A stretch of 64,000 nt of DNA. Source: Lucifuga dentata (Eukaryota > Chordata > Actinopteri > Ophidiiformes > Bythitidae). The stretch spans positions 1 to 64,000 of the forward strand of contig VXCM01001518.1 in assembly GCA_014773175.1 (NCBI GenBank), in the 5' to 3' direction. A program made the translations under genes and the position numbers. Shown in pieces: positions 50,898 to 63,853 of the stretch. Within the stretch, counting starts at the first letter, position 1. Each line of letters starts with the position of its first letter. The notes beneath the pieces are model-generated. The model did not search any database. It was given only the letters and a program-made list of their open reading frames with translations, and was not told the DNA's origin.

Positions 50898-50944
50898 TTT
50901 ATTTATTTATTTGTTTATTTATTTATTTATTTATTTATTTATTT
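50898..50944. repeat. (TTTA)n microsatellite
   Basis: Tetranucleotide run of about 11 units with one TTTG interruption. Confidence 0.95.
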
Positions 50945-52583
50945 GGGCATTTTAGGTTACATTTGGGTATGACATCTGTTTATCACTTTAAAAACTGTTT
51001 CTAATGCACAGAATATTTCCCTCAAAAATTCAGCCTTCATGGAAAATTCACTTGAGGGAATTTGAGCTTCAGAAGTGAAGCTAAAAAACAGAATAGTAAT
51101 GAAATATTGTATCACACATTTCACACGACAGAAATTTTTTTCAAAGAACAGAAAAGAATCTACTTTTGACTGTGTGACACTAGATATGATGCACAATAGA
51201 ATTTCCACAATAAAATTAAGAGTTAACAGCTGTGTTTGTCTTTGGTAAGTCATTTTAAATAACATATAAATGTTCAGAAAATGGCCTTGTGATGGATTTT
51301 ATCCATTTACTGTTACATATTATGAGCTGTGAGTCATTCAGATGAATTATGGTAATAAGGTGTTTTTGAAAGCTAAGACTTCACAGACAGTAAGCTCATC
51401 CTTTAAAACTATAAACACGTGAACATACTTGTCTCCTGTAACAGAGCTGGTTTGATTTTGAAAACGAGTGCATCAGTCTTTTCTGAACTGATCTGCTGAA
51501 GTGGCTTTTATCTGGGCAAATATCTTGATGCTGGAAGCCTCGAAAGTTTCATTTTTACTTTGAGCAAAAACGAGATTGTGATGCGTCAAAACAAGAGTCT
51601 CAACTAAAATCAGAGAATCAACATGTCTGCACAAAAATCATCATTTCTTCTTTCCTTTCCTTCCTTTTCTATTTCTTTCCCTTTCTACCTCTCCTTCTTC
51701 CACTGATGTGATCTTCCATTCCTACTTTCCACCTGCTTTTCTTAACCTTCCATCCTCCCTCCCTCCCTCCCTCCCTCCCACTCTTCCTCTCTTCCTTCCC
51801 ACCTCCTTCCCACTCTCCCTTCCTTCTATCCTTCCTCCCTTCCATCCATACATAAGAGAATCACCTCTGTCCAGACAATATACCAAGCATCTGTTTGCTA
51901 ATAAATAATGTCACAAAATCATCAATAATTTCCTGAGCTACAAGGAGGTTAAATGTATATTTTCCAGCTTGAAGAAGTCACTGATGTAACACAGATGTAA
52001 CTTACTGAGCCTGTGGAGTGTGTGAATTTCTCAGCAGTGACTCACTTGGGTGATGAAACCATCATGTGTCTTGCCAGGTGATCTGAATTTCAGGGCTGAA
52101 AGTGTGTGAAAGGTGTAGAATGATTTGTGCAAACTGGCACTGTTAGTTAAACAGTCATAGAACATCCTCATCCTCTCCTCTCTTCTTCTCTCTTCTTTTT
52201 ATTCATCTCTTTCATTGCTTGAGTAAGAAAGAAGAGAAAAACACAAAACCGCATACACTCAGCTTATTTTATCATCAGAAGAAAGAGAAGCTGATATTTT
52301 TAAGTCATCAGAGAAAAGCAATTTCAGCATTTAAAAACTGAAAGACAGAAATGCTGCTTGACTCACAGATAATTAAGAAAATGATGCTTGATTCCACAAA
52401 ATTCTTCCACACTTCATTCTAGAATGTTAAACTTGATTTTAGAAAATTCTCAATCAAAATGATAAAAAAAAAAATTCTAATCAAAATTCTGGAAAATTTT
52501 TCTTAAAAAAAAAACTGTAGAATAAAATAAATCTTGATTCCAGAAAATTCTTTATTCTAGAAAGCTTTAGTCTCAATAAAGGG

Positions 52584-52616
<33 letters not shown>

Positions 52617-52689
52617 AGTCCAGCTTTTTAGGTGACTAGTTAAAGACAAATTCAATAAAACATAAGATTGCATAAGTGACTATAAACTC

Positions 52690-52757
52690 AAGAAGAAGAA
52701 GAAGAAGAAGAAGAAGAAGAAGAAGAAGAAGAAGAAGAAGAAGAAGAAGAAGAAGAA
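52690..52757. repeat. (AAG)n microsatellite
   Basis: About 22 uninterrupted trinucleotide units. Confidence 0.95.
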
Positions 52758-53021
52758 TTTAAAAATTTCACAAAATAAAAAGTAAAGCATCAATTTTTCA
52801 TTCGTCCATCCATCCATTATTTCCTTTGGTCTTCAGGTTTAATCATACTCAGAATCAGAGCTGGGAGTTAACACAGTTAGACATGTGGCTCGATTGCTCC
52901 CTCTAGTGGCACTGAAGATAATATACACAGTTTAACCAGCTCAAACTGTGTACAGTTTTTAATTGTTTCAGTCCCATAATTTATTATTCAAGTTTCATTA
53001 AAGGCTAGATGGATCAGTGTA

Positions 53022-53049
53022 ATGTGTGTGTGTGTGTGTGTGTGTGTGT
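53022..53049. repeat. (GT)n microsatellite
   Basis: Dinucleotide run of about 14 units. Confidence 0.95.
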
Positions 53050-53385
53050 ATCTTTTGTGCATCATTTGTTTTCTTGACTTGGTTTCATCTGTCATTTTAT
53101 TTTACTCTTTGTTCCTCATCACCAATTTACAGGGAACAAAATGCAGAAACAGAGAAGTGGGAGTTAACTTTACCTCTGGTTTTTGCCTTTCAGCCTCACA
53201 GTAAGTCAAAAGAGGTTAAAACAAAGATGAAGGCTGGTACAGACAAAGACAAACTACTATAAAAGGAGGAAGAGGGACTTTCATGCCTGACTGGTTCCAC
53301 TAATGAGCCTGGATCATTTGGAGATGACCTGGCCTGTATGACATGAAGAGCATGAAAAGAGGACAAATACAGTTTCCAGTTTCCT

Positions 53386-53456
<71 letters not shown>
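53386..53456. repeat. (ATC)n microsatellite
   Basis: About 23 uninterrupted trinucleotide units. They translate as poly-Met or poly-Asp in other frames, which is an artefact of the repeat. Confidence 0.95.
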
Positions 53457-54699
53457 TTATGTCTAATGTAAAAATCCAAATTTGAAAAGTAACTTCAAGA
53501 CGACCTACTATATATATCAGTTTGACATTATGAAAACAATATTTAGCTATATTTTGGTAGATACTGGCTTTCCTGCTCTCAGAGTTTTCCATCTAAAATA
53601 AACAGGGAATTTAATGAGAATACAAAGCAGGATTCATGCCCTCTGGCTTACACAAACAGACATGTGACAGCACAGGATAAGACACTAGCCATTGTTGCAG
53701 GGGTTTAACATCAAGCGTACCACCGGCTGACAGGCACAGATCAATCACTCGCCCATTCAGCTTGAAAGCAAAGCACAATTGTTCTCCTTGCTCGTCCCAA
53801 CAAAGACTGTAGATGTTGTAGATTAACTGCATTTGACAGTACTTTACAGACAAGTACCTTGCATGTACCACCACATATGGACAAACACATGGAGGACATA
53901 GTTTATCTTATACTGTGTGTGTGTGTGTAGTTATAACTTTACAGTGGCAAACTGCATGAAGCATTTCTATCCCAGAGGTGGAAAGTAACTGAATATATTT
54001 ACTCAAGTACTGTGTTTAAGTTAAATTTAATATCCTTGTACTTGAGATTTTCCATTATTTGCTATACTTTCTGGTTTTACTTAACTGCATTGGAAGTGAC
54101 AATATTGTACTTTTGTGTTTATCTGTTGGTACTTTGCAGGAAAATACTTTACTCAACATGAAATAAAGTCATAAAATAAGCCTCATGTCTCAGCTCAGTC
54201 TATCGCAATGGCACAAAGCATTTCAGACTTTATCTCAAGAATTTTAGAAAGCTAAAACATCTCATAAATAATTCTTGTAAGAGCAATTAATCCTTAAACT
54301 GAACTATAAACATGAAAATCCCCCCCCAAATGTTTGCCATATCTTTGATTTTGGCATGCATTACCATGTTGCATTAACATGCCAATGGCAGGGGGGCATT
54401 AATCACAGTGAATATTTTTACATTTGATAGTGAGAACATTTAACTGGGCTTCTATCAAAAACATTCCATAGACATAAAATAACACCATAGTGCCCAAAAA
54501 TAACTAATTGTTGCTCAAGTTCTTTTGTGATTTTGATGAGTCTTGATGCCCTTTAGATAAAATCAGTCCACAGATGATGCATCAAAACAAAGAACAACAG
54601 AATATCAGAAGTGGGTGGGTTTAGGTGTCTCTCCATCCTCCATCCTCCCTCCTGTTCTCTTTTCAGATCAGGTGATTAGCTGACCATCTTTTCAGGGCC

Positions 54700-54855
54700 G
54701 GTGGGAGGAGGAGGAGGAGGAGGAGGAGGTGGTGGTGGTAGTGGAGGATCTGTGGAGGGAACAGTGAGGAAGACTCCGTGCGCCTTTGAAGAGGATGGAG
54801 CGCAGTATGGACTGAGTGAACGGGGAGCCGCTGGGGGTTTTTATTGTCTTCAAAG
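54700..54855 (+). promoter_or_regulatory. mast3 5' UTR and promoter side of exon 1a
   Basis: A GC-richer stretch beginning with GGAGGA repeats (54707-54729) and GGTGGTGGTAGTGG leads into the ATG at 54856. No TATA box seen. The transcription start is not determined. Confidence 0.4.
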
Positions 54856-57777
54856 ATGGATGAGCCCAACATTCTGAGACGGCGTGGTCTACAGGTAAAT
54901 AAATGGAGGTTTGAAGATTATAATAACAGTTTATGGTTCTTATATTGCTCTTTCCACGCAACCGCGATGCATGTTTGATGATGAGCCATTGCGACGATCA
55001 CGGGGGATTTCTTAGTCTTTCCCTTTGTGGTGCGCGTTTACTTCCCATTAAATCCAATATAAATATTTTTCTTTGCAGCATAAATGTGATTAGTATATGA
55101 AATCGTTTGTGATGTGTAGCTTATTGATCATTTTAGCATGCATTAGAGAAGGCGGTGGCACATGCAAGAATAAGCTTAGTGCACTTAAAATACAGCTGAT
55201 GAATGAAAGATGAAAGAAATCAATTATATCAATTTGTAAAACAGAATAAAATGTCAGTGTTTATGATTTTAGGTCAGGGATGTTTCATTGGATCTGGTTG
55301 CCTTGGTGATTTGAGCATTAAAGCCAATGAATAAATGACAGACAGGAACATCCCTTTAATCTCTTTGGGTGCCATGTTATTACTGAGGAATGCCCAGGAT
55401 GGGAATAATGAATTGATTTCTCCCTAATTCATTTGTGAGCGTCTTTTCTGCAGAAATGAAGCAGTAAAATCTGTATTATGTCTATCTCTGGTCCATTATA
55501 GAAGGGCTGATGTTGAACTTATATTAATGGGCTCACAGGTCCAAGGTGGGTGGTCCCATTTAATTAGTAATGGCTTCCTTTTCAACTTTACATTCGTTTG
55601 CAGTTCTATGATTGAACTATTGAAGAACATGATGATCATGGTGAAACATAATTAGCAGCAGAACCAACATATGCTTCATATACTGTATTTTCCTGTGTGG
55701 TTAGTAATAAAGACTAAAGTTCTTGGACCTTATCAGTAATTAAGCCATTTTTTTCAGATAAGTCTTGCTAGTGAATCATTAATTTAAAAGGCAAACAATT
55801 CCTCTGCAGAGACTCAGTCCAGCAGTCTAAAAAGGAGCTCTGCCAGTGCCAAGAGAATGCCATCTTTATCCTCCTTCTCTGACTATCCTTCAAACTCTGA
55901 TTGGCAAGGGCATTTTTGCGGTTGTCTGCACTAAAAGCAGTAACCACAGGCTAATGAGGCTACTGAGAATGTCCTCACCAGCAAGAAGAAGACCCACTTG
56001 GCATGCAAGAAACTAGGCCACTCTATAGCTAATGACGTTTATGCTGCATTGAAATGAAGACAAGGGACTGACAGAGGGAGACATTCATCTGAAACGCTGC
56101 TGTAGCCTTAGCTTTTTAAAGATCGTATGAAGGGGAAAATCTGCATTTTACAGTTTCCTGTTTATTCTGAGGACTCAGTCTCTATGAGGATTGATTGATA
56201 AGTTCTGAGCCTGATACACAAGAAAATGAGCCAACGCTGTAATATTTTTGCAAGTGAGATATGTGTTTTTGCGCATCAGCTGCATTCCTTTCAGCTAAGT
56301 GGTGAAATAAACAAGTGCCAGAGATACTCAAGGCTCTGGAGAAATTGTATAAGATCGACAAATACACCAACATGTCCATTATCTACCCATGGTTGGGGCT
56401 TTGAACTGTGATTTGGCAGCCTGAGACTTTCACCTCTTCCAAAACATGAAAAAAGCTTCTGTGAAACTGCAATCTGTGAGAAATCTTAAAATCTGGAGAG
56501 ATTTTAAACTCTCCAGCATCATTGCCAGAAATGTGTCAAGTTGGAAGGAGATTGTGTTGAAAAATAAATGCCTGCAAGATATGACATCATTCAACCATTA
56601 ATTATTTACTTGTATTTTCATAACCACAAAAATATAAAAAATATTTTTCAAAAGAGAACAGGAATGTTCCTCACAAGCAATATGGTGAGCAGCATCTACA
56701 TGTAAAAAAAATTGTTCATGTAACTGTAAAACAAGGAAACTGCACATTTCGAGTTTACTTAAGTAACTCTTTCCTGTCTTTTCCATTCCAGAAAGAGCTG
56801 AGTCTTCCACGCAGGGGAAACATGTAAGTATTACCAACTGATTCATTCAGTGCTCTCCCCATCTCCATTAGAAACCAGATCGGTCAGGTATTATCTATCA
56901 CCTGTCAGCACACTTGCAATGGTTATGAGGATTGCCAAGCTGTTAGCTGTTTCACTGCCCTGACTAGTTTTACAAGAGCTTAGTTGGAAAGTGAAGGGAG
57001 AGATGAAGTAAAACATACTTTGATGTGATAACAGATAAAGATTCATGCTGAAAATCGGTATATGAGATTTAGAAAGTCACCATACCCTTGTCAGACCAGT
57101 TCATGTACTGTTCTACCATGATGATGCTTAAATTACATTTTGCAAGTAGTAGCTTGTTAGTAGTGACACACATGAACACAATGAGTAAAGTTGTGAGTAA
57201 GCTTGTGAGTTTCCCTGTCAATCAGATGGTGTTACAGTCATAACAACATCCGTTTCTTTACTAACTCTAAGCTTTTGGATGGATTTCCCTGTCCTTTACA
57301 GAGGAGATTTGGGTTAGTTTCATGTGACTGAGAAAACAACATCATGAAATACTAACAGCAGATCATGGACGATAGATTTGCAAAGTTCAGGATATTTGGG
57401 AGAGAGATGGTGTTTTAAAATGTTGCTGATCACTGACAGATTTTCAGACAAACAAAAATCTCATTTTAGGTATGGTATAATGGCTCAGAGATTAGCACTG
57501 TCACTTTCAAGCAAGAAAGTCCTGGGTTCAGTTCCACGGGCCATTATGTGAAATTTACATATTCTCCCTGCGTTGAGTTCAAAGACATGTAGGTGAACTG
57601 GAATCTCTAAATTGTGTGTAGATGTGAATGAGTTTGTTTGCTCTGCATGGCAACCTGTACAGCATGTACGCCGCTGCTCCTCACCCAATGAATGCTGGGA
57701 TATGCTTTAGCTACCTGTGACCCTGAACAGGATAATCAGGTATAGAGGATAGATAGGATAGATGTACCAGCAATGTT

Positions 57778-57837
<60 letters not shown>

Positions 57838-60800
57838 GTGAGATGCTGAATCTGTTTTTAAAACATTAAATTGATATTACTACACTACATTGTTGAATTA
57901 TTATATACTCTAAAATAGGATAGGCACACTTATTATCTTGATGGCTGTGAAGAATAGTATGTCATTGCACTCATTAAAGTATGTTTTGACCTTATTTCTT
58001 TGTTATGATATATCTATGGTGCTTATATTAGATTACAATATCATTTGTGGTATTTCTGCCATATATTACATATATCACCATTACATGTATTGCACAGTGA
58101 GATGCTTTTGAAACATTTAATTTTAATTTAATTTATTAGCGTTGAATCTGTAGCTTATTGTAAGTAATTGATATCACGAGCGTTTCTCATCACATTCCCT
58201 ACTACTTCCTCCAATCATATGCAACCTTCAATACTCCTCGTAAGTTCCAAGTGAAATCAACAGAAAGTCAAGAAAAGACTCGGTCACTGTCGTTTTACAT
58301 TTTATTATTATTATCATCTTCTATTACTGTTTTCTGAAATATTCAACGATAAAAATATTTCACATAGAAAATACCACATCCTCCAGTCTTCCCCACTCCA
58401 TATTTTTTTTCTGGGTCGTTCCTTTATGGTCCAGCCAGGGTCACAATTTTTCCAACAGCACCTGAAGGTATCATTTGTCCCACCTCTCGCGCTGTGACGT
58501 GATTACGCAGAGAGCTTGTTGCTGCAAACTTTGTCACTGTTTATTTTTTGGCGAAGGTGTCGTTCTGTTATGTCACATCCTGCGGAGGACAGAACGTGTC
58601 GGACAGTTTGCTAATAACGAGAAGAACTGGAGCGGACATGGCCGTCGCAGCGGCTCCGCATCAAGCTGCCGTACCCGGGGTCTGGGGCCAGTTTGTTCCA
58701 AGCCTGAATGGAGTTCGCGCTGTCGGACACCGCGTCCTGGCCTAACAACCGCACAGACTTGGTGTTTTTTAACAATGATGCTCCGACTCTAAAAGGATAA
58801 TTTGCCATATTTTTCTGGATTAGCTTCTTCAGCTGCTACCATGTCTGACCAGAATTACTACTGGACTGTGTTGCCGAGCTACAAAAGTAATTTTGTGACA
58901 GGGGCCATGATGAAAAGATCAAGAAGGTAAAGACAGCATAGCATATTTTGACACTTTTCTGACAAACAGGCGCAGGCTTGATTTAACGGACGCAAAACGT
59001 CCGTTAATTCTGAGCCGTTCACAACCCGGTAAAACAGCAATATGTCGGTTATTTGATCCACAGCACGTTCTGATTACCGACACCCTTCAGCTGAGACTGA
59101 TGGTGTCTGTAACAGCCTCCAATACTGTATGTGTCGGTCACATCCGCCCTAGTTTTTGTTTCCCACAGAGAAACGTGGCCGTTGTGGAGTGTTGTGGGTG
59201 CAGACTGCATTGTCTGGCAGAGCTGCCTATGCGACAGAAAGTCCCACTGCTGATCAATACACCGATCAGATAAGAGCACAGTACTGTAATATGTGAGATA
59301 AATATAATCAGCCACGACAAAATAAAGCAATGACTATGCCTTTATTACCCAGTACTTACAATGCCTGTGGTATCACTAGTGAAGTTCATAGTGATCTTAT
59401 TATGTTTTATGACATTTTATCTCCAGTATTCCAAGTACAGTGTTTCTATAATGTATGTAGTTGTTCTGCTGGTGCCGTGATAAATATATGTATATGCGTC
59501 TTAAACTGATTATATCATATAAAGGACATGTACATTCCATTGTCAGTGTATTTGGTGCAACACCATCTAATCCAAGATTCAAGATGAGGTATTATAATTT
59601 TTCAGTATACAAAGAAGGAGGTAAAAAAATAAGGAGAACAAAACTATTGTTACACCAGATCTAGTGCATTTGAAAATACATTAAATACTTAAAAAGATCT
59701 CTCATAAAGTAAGGGGGGGGGGACATGTACAGAAAGTTATGTTCTGTGGCCTACGCCTGATGATATATACATAAAATTATTTGTACAATAGTATACATCC
59801 TGCAGAATGTCTTTTTAGCAGACTATAGTAACTGGTAAAGCAATATTACATGAAGTTAAAAGATGCAGGTGAAGGTTTGCTGCAGCATGAGAACATAAAA
59901 ACGTAAAGCAGGGCATATAATTAAAAATAATTATAAATATTTAAAAAATTAATTGAAAGAGGAGGCACGATCAAACAAATAACAGGTAAGCACAGCCAGC
60001 AGAGCTATGTCATACCCTCTGGAGACACTGCAAACTGAAAGTAATTAGTCTGTACCTAAAACCATCCATCTGTTCCTCCATCCATCCATCCATCCATCCA
60101 TCCATCCATCCATCCATCCATCCATCCATCTGTCCGTCCTGTGCAGGGGTTGTGAGGGGCTGAAGCTTATCCCAGCATTCATTAGGTGAGAGGCAGGTAC
60201 ACCCTGGACAAAATACCAGTCAGTCACACAGATAGACAGATCCACTCACACTTACACTCAAACCTATTGGAAATTTTAGTTTCCAACACATCTAACACAT
60301 GGGAGGAAACCAGAGTGCTTATATGATGTAATGCAATCCAATACAACCCTGCAGTAAATTCTATTCTTGTGAAGCTTTAACTGTTTGGTTTTTCTTGACA
60401 TCACCAGAGCACGTTGATTAAACCTAATTTCTGAGGCTGTAGTGAATGTGTAATATCGGACTGCATTTAAAAAAAAAAAAACAATTCCCATGACAGGGGC
60501 AGAAGAGCATTTAACAGATCACTACAATGTGATCTGATAGGCTACTATGACCAAGAGAAAATATGATTTAAAATATGACCACAAAGTTAAATAAGGAATA
60601 TAAAACTAGAATATCAAACTATTCACTTTTCTACATTGATTGGTGGGATTGTGCATCAGCCACATAACCCATTCAACACACACCATGATGCTCAGGGAAT
60701 AAATGCAGCCCTTGACTATCAACAAACAAGAAGAACATACAGACCTGCATCTCAGTGGTCAGTATTCATCCTGCTGCATGGCTGCCTGAAAATTCTTAAC

Positions 60801-63144
60801 AGACCACTGTTGTTTGTCCAAAATATGAATAGCCTTATCAATGCCAACTGTTGATAAAGCTGTCACATGGTTATGGTGTAATATAGTGATACTTTGATGC
60901 TATTTTGCCCAGGCTGCCATCTCCATAGTGAGAAAAGGGTGTCTGTTATTTATTTTCTGATAAGAATAAAATGGTGAGCGCGCAAAAGTGTTTTTCTACG
61001 GTCGGAGGTGGCCGTGCCGTCTCTGCCATATTTAGTCTTTTTAGCTTGGGGGGGTGCATATAGCATTTAAATCTGCCTCAGTGCCGACCCAGAAATGTCA
61101 GACTCTGTTGTCATCTTAGAGCCTCAATTATTTTAGGTCACCATCAGAGATATGTGGCATTGATGTCACCAGGAAGAGAGAGCATGAAGGCATCCAAACC
61201 ATATGTTTGGGACTGCAAAAACAACCCAAAAAAGGAATCCCAATTTCTTTCTCAATGAAAACTTGAGAGTGAGTGTTGCATGTACTGAGGTCAGCAGGCA
61301 TTATAACACCTATAATGGACATATAAAACAAGAGGTTTAAACTACATCTCAACTATGAACATATCTACTGTACATACAGTAAATGATTCTAATGACATAT
61401 AGGCTCACTGAAATGCACCGAAAAGGGGGACAGAGGTCAAAAGTTGAAGCCAGTCAGCGAAGCAGAAGGACGATTCTCATCAAAGCATCACAAAGCTGAG
61501 CTTCAGTGATATCTGATAAACCTCCATGACTCAAAATTGTGCAACACAAGCTTTACCAATTGATATTTAGAGTTGAGTGGCTGTTTTCAGAAAATGCTTG
61601 AATTCACATCCAATGCGTGCAAAACCAGAACATCTAAATGATGTAAAAGCAATCTGACACCTGTTCAGATCCTGGACAAGTTTGCATTGTTGTGTGTGTG
61701 GGTAAAGATGTTTAAACGCTAAATCTTTAATGGTGGGGGCAGTAATTTAGTGGGAGTTCCCAGGTTGAGGGATCAGGTGTACCAAATGTCCAATGTGTTT
61801 TTTCATATGTTTGCTATATCCTCATAGACACATTTGCTAAAAATCCAATGTGGATGAAATCAAACAACTTTCCTGACTCTTTATTTCACCAAATCTAAAT
61901 ATCATAGAACTGATTACGTTTTTGATGCAAATGTCAGCAATCAAAAAACAATTATATATGCAAATTATAGTTGTGACTTTGTCCACCCCTGCATTTAGAA
62001 ATGGGTGTAAACTCCAAATGTGAGAGCACAAGAAAGTTAACCTGGTTAATTCATGGTAATGAAAAGTGACAGGACATGCTTTCTGCATGTGTTTTTATGT
62101 TTACAAGCAACTGTGTGGTGCATAGCCCTATGCCATCATTTAAATTATTGGTCTTTTGCTTATCTTGATCAACAACTTGAGTTCATAGGTTGATTGTATA
62201 TCATTCTACCACTTATAAAGACTGATAAACAGCATTTACGTGGAACAATAAAAGCAGTGTGTCTGTCGCTGCCTTTTCTTCTTTTATAATTCTAATGCAT
62301 ACACAAATGTTTCCCCTTCTGTTCGCCTCCTCTCGCAGTTCTCGTAACAACAAGAGAAGGAGTTTGGCAGTCGGGACCCCATCGCCCACGCTCTCACGAC
62401 CGCTTTCACCTCTCCCACTTGCCACAGGTACTTGTGTGTTATTTTCAGCTGTGTGTGGTGCTGCTCAGTGTGTGATAGTCCTGCTAATTAGGTTTATTAC
62501 ACATGTATAGAAGACAGAACAAAGAGTCTAATCTGTGGCAAAGGTCAATAATTTGCTTTTTTGTCATGTATACTGTATGCGCCTTCAGCCTGGTATTGAT
62601 GCTGTGTGTCACAAGACTGCTTTTTCCTGTGTGTTGAGTTTTTATTGCTGTTGGATCACAATGTGCCTGTAGCACACGAGAGAGCTAGTGGCTATTTTTC
62701 TCTGTCATGTTTTTCAAAATGTTTTTAGATGTGTAAATGCAGCTTCCCCTAGGTTACGTGCAGCCCCTTGAATTATTGCTCTGACAGTCATATCCTCTCT
62801 CACCCATTGTATTTTCTATTTCTAAATGAGTCTGGGTTCAGCAGCACTTTCCTCTCAGGGACCGGTATGAAAAGCTTATAGTGGCCAAACAGCAAAACTC
62901 CTTGTTGTCAGCTGAGTCAGAGATTTTTCTGATTGCCATTGAAGTAAAACAAAGCAAAAAATAGTGGCAAGTCCAATCTGTCTTACTGTACAGCTAGTTG
63001 AGTTATTTGTTTGAGGTTTTTCTTTCAGCTTGCGACACTTTTCAGTAACTTGTGTCTGCTTGTTTCTTAAGCTGGCAGCAGCCCTTCAGAAAGCCCCAGA
63101 AATGTCTCTGCCAGCACCTCTGGCAACTTCCAGTTTGCTCGCAG
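54856..63144 (+). CDS. mast3: Microtubule-associated Ser/Thr kinase 3, 5' part
   Basis: The first four coding exons of a MAST-family kinase; the DUF1908, kinase and PDZ domains must lie to the right of the window. Exons: 54856-54894 ([13 protein letters not shown]), 56792-56823 ([10 protein letters not shown], 32 nt), 62339-62427 ([20 protein letters not shown] then PLSPLPLAT) and 63072-63144 ([10 protein letters not shown]...FQFAR). Phases 0, 2, 1 and 2 agree across all junctions, and every donor is GT. The assembled start closely follows the human MAST3 N-terminus as I recall it ([16 protein letters not shown], then [15 protein letters not shown]). This distinguishes it from MAST1, 2 and 4. 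The segment is basic and Ser/Pro-rich, with likely phosphosites RRRS/KRRSL. It is truncated only by the window edge. Confidence 0.9.
54895..56791 (+). other. mast3 intron 1
   Basis: About 1.9 kb. Contains a mariner relic (56188-56580). Nothing else recognised. Confidence 0.6.
56188..56580 (+). mobile_element. Internally deleted mariner-type element
   Basis: The left end ATTGATTGATAAGTTCTGAG matches the outer end of the 32043 fragment. Near the right end the plus strand reads [13 protein letters not shown] sequence (CCAGAAATGTGTCAAGTTGG), ending in GAAAAATAA, which is the usual tail of a mariner transposase. Little of the central catalytic region remains. It ends about 210 bp before mast3 exon 2. 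Confidence 0.65.
57470..57760 (+). mobile_element. tRNA-derived teleost SINE
   Basis: The head has a tRNA-like A box (TGGCTCAGAGATTAGCACTG) and B box (GGGTTCAGTTCC). The body has CATATTCTCCCTGCGT and AAAGACATGTAGGTGAACTG, and the tail GACCCTGAACAGGATAATCA. This is the standard layout of the widespread fish SINE. Decayed copy in mast3 intron 2. Confidence 0.8.
57778..57834. repeat. (AT)n(GT)n compound microsatellite
   Basis: About 10 AT units followed by about 18 GT units, directly after the SINE tail. Confidence 0.95.
58841..58926 (+). CDS. mast3: Alternative first coding exon of mast3 (exon 1b)
   Basis: ATG preceded by CTGCTACC, then 28 codons plus 2 nt ending at AGAAG|GTAAAG. The peptide starts [18 protein letters not shown] and ends MMKRSR. 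Its phase (2) fits the acceptor of mast3 exon 3, giving [17 protein letters not shown]. The human MAST1 N-terminus as I recall it starts MSDSLWTAL and reaches RRTKS-CRTSNRKSL at the same junction, so this looks like the MAST1-type first exon. Use of a second promoter in mast3 intron 2 is inferred. The region 58470-58840 is GC-richer than its surroundings. Confidence 0.7.
58927..62338 (+). other. mast3 intron upstream of exon 3
   Basis: AT-rich, with one SINE fragment and a (CATC)n run. No other gene seen. Confidence 0.6.
60060..60310 (-). mobile_element. Teleost SINE fragment with (CATC)n
   Basis: The (CCAT)n run at 60077-60130 is the expanded tail. It is followed by CAGGGGTTGTGAGGGGCTG, ATCCCAGCATTCATTAGGTG and CAGGTACACCCTGGACAAAA, the inverted body of the same SINE family as 57470-57760. 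The tRNA-like head is missing. Confidence 0.7.
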
Positions 63145-63269
63145 GTAAGAATGAACTCAAATACCCTATAATGTGGTTTTGGTCTAAGATACTTAAGCTC
63201 ATTTTCTCATTACTGCAGTAGTATTTTCACCAAAAACCTGATCTAGAATTGGTCTAGAAGCGTTCGAAT

Positions 63270-63853
63270 TTAAAAGACCATACCAATGGTCATGCATGTT
63301 TGAGCCTAATATATTCAATTTTCATATATGTTATGTTACCGACAACCATTTACCAAAGGATAAAACCATCTCTTCAAAATCTCTTTAAAATCTCTTCATC
63401 TTTAAAAATCAAATATTCAAGCAATACATCCACCTTAAAAATGTTTTGTCTGCTAGGTTAAGGTGTCTTATGAAGTCATGGTCTTTTAAATTTTTCAATA
63501 AACACAGGTCTTCTTTTGGGACTATATTCCCCAGTGGAGACATATATTCACTCCATGCTTTTTATTGCGCTTAAATGCTAAAATTACATAATTTCTAAAA
63601 AAAAAAAACCTGAATACACATCTTCTTTATGATGATAGATTACCGATCCCAAGAAATTTCAAGTATCAAGAAGTTGATTTTAATAGCGTACCAGAATGAA
63701 CTGAAATCAATGGCGGTCTGGAAGGTGGGAAAATCATTTTAATTCACCGTTCCAGTAGCATGCTTTGGGAAATGATTGTCAGTAATGTAACATGTATAAA
63801 AATTGAATATATTGGGCTCAAACATGCACGCTGCACCAGGTATGGTCCTTTAA
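63270..63853. mobile_element. TTAA-ended MITE, copy 7 (inverted)
   Basis: About 584 bp, in the opposite orientation to copies 2, 4 and 6: the block containing GCGGTCTGGAAGGTGGG is on the right. Ends are TTAAAAGACCATACC and GGTATGGTCCT-TTAA. In the mast3 intron after exon 4. Confidence 0.8.

Larger units (their letters stand above)
48600..54690. other. Intergenic between gdf15 and mast3
   Basis: AT-rich and rich in simple repeats. Two short related blocks, at 45590-45630 and 50645-50690, share TAACAGAATTTCCA. A frame of 87 codons at 53874-53611 (-) has fairly even composition but matches nothing I know. No gene supported. Confidence 0.5.

Noticed and set aside
53196..53592. Poly-Met and poly-Asp frames
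   Set aside because: These are translations of the (ATC)n microsatellite.
58548..58745. 65-codon frame beginning upstream of mast3 exon 1b
   Set aside because: It lies in the likely promoter/5' UTR, stops before exon 1b and is not in phase with it.
54856..63144. A PDE4 gene, expected from the human neighbourhood
   Set aside because: The exons read as the MAST3 N-terminus; no PDE4 motif was found.
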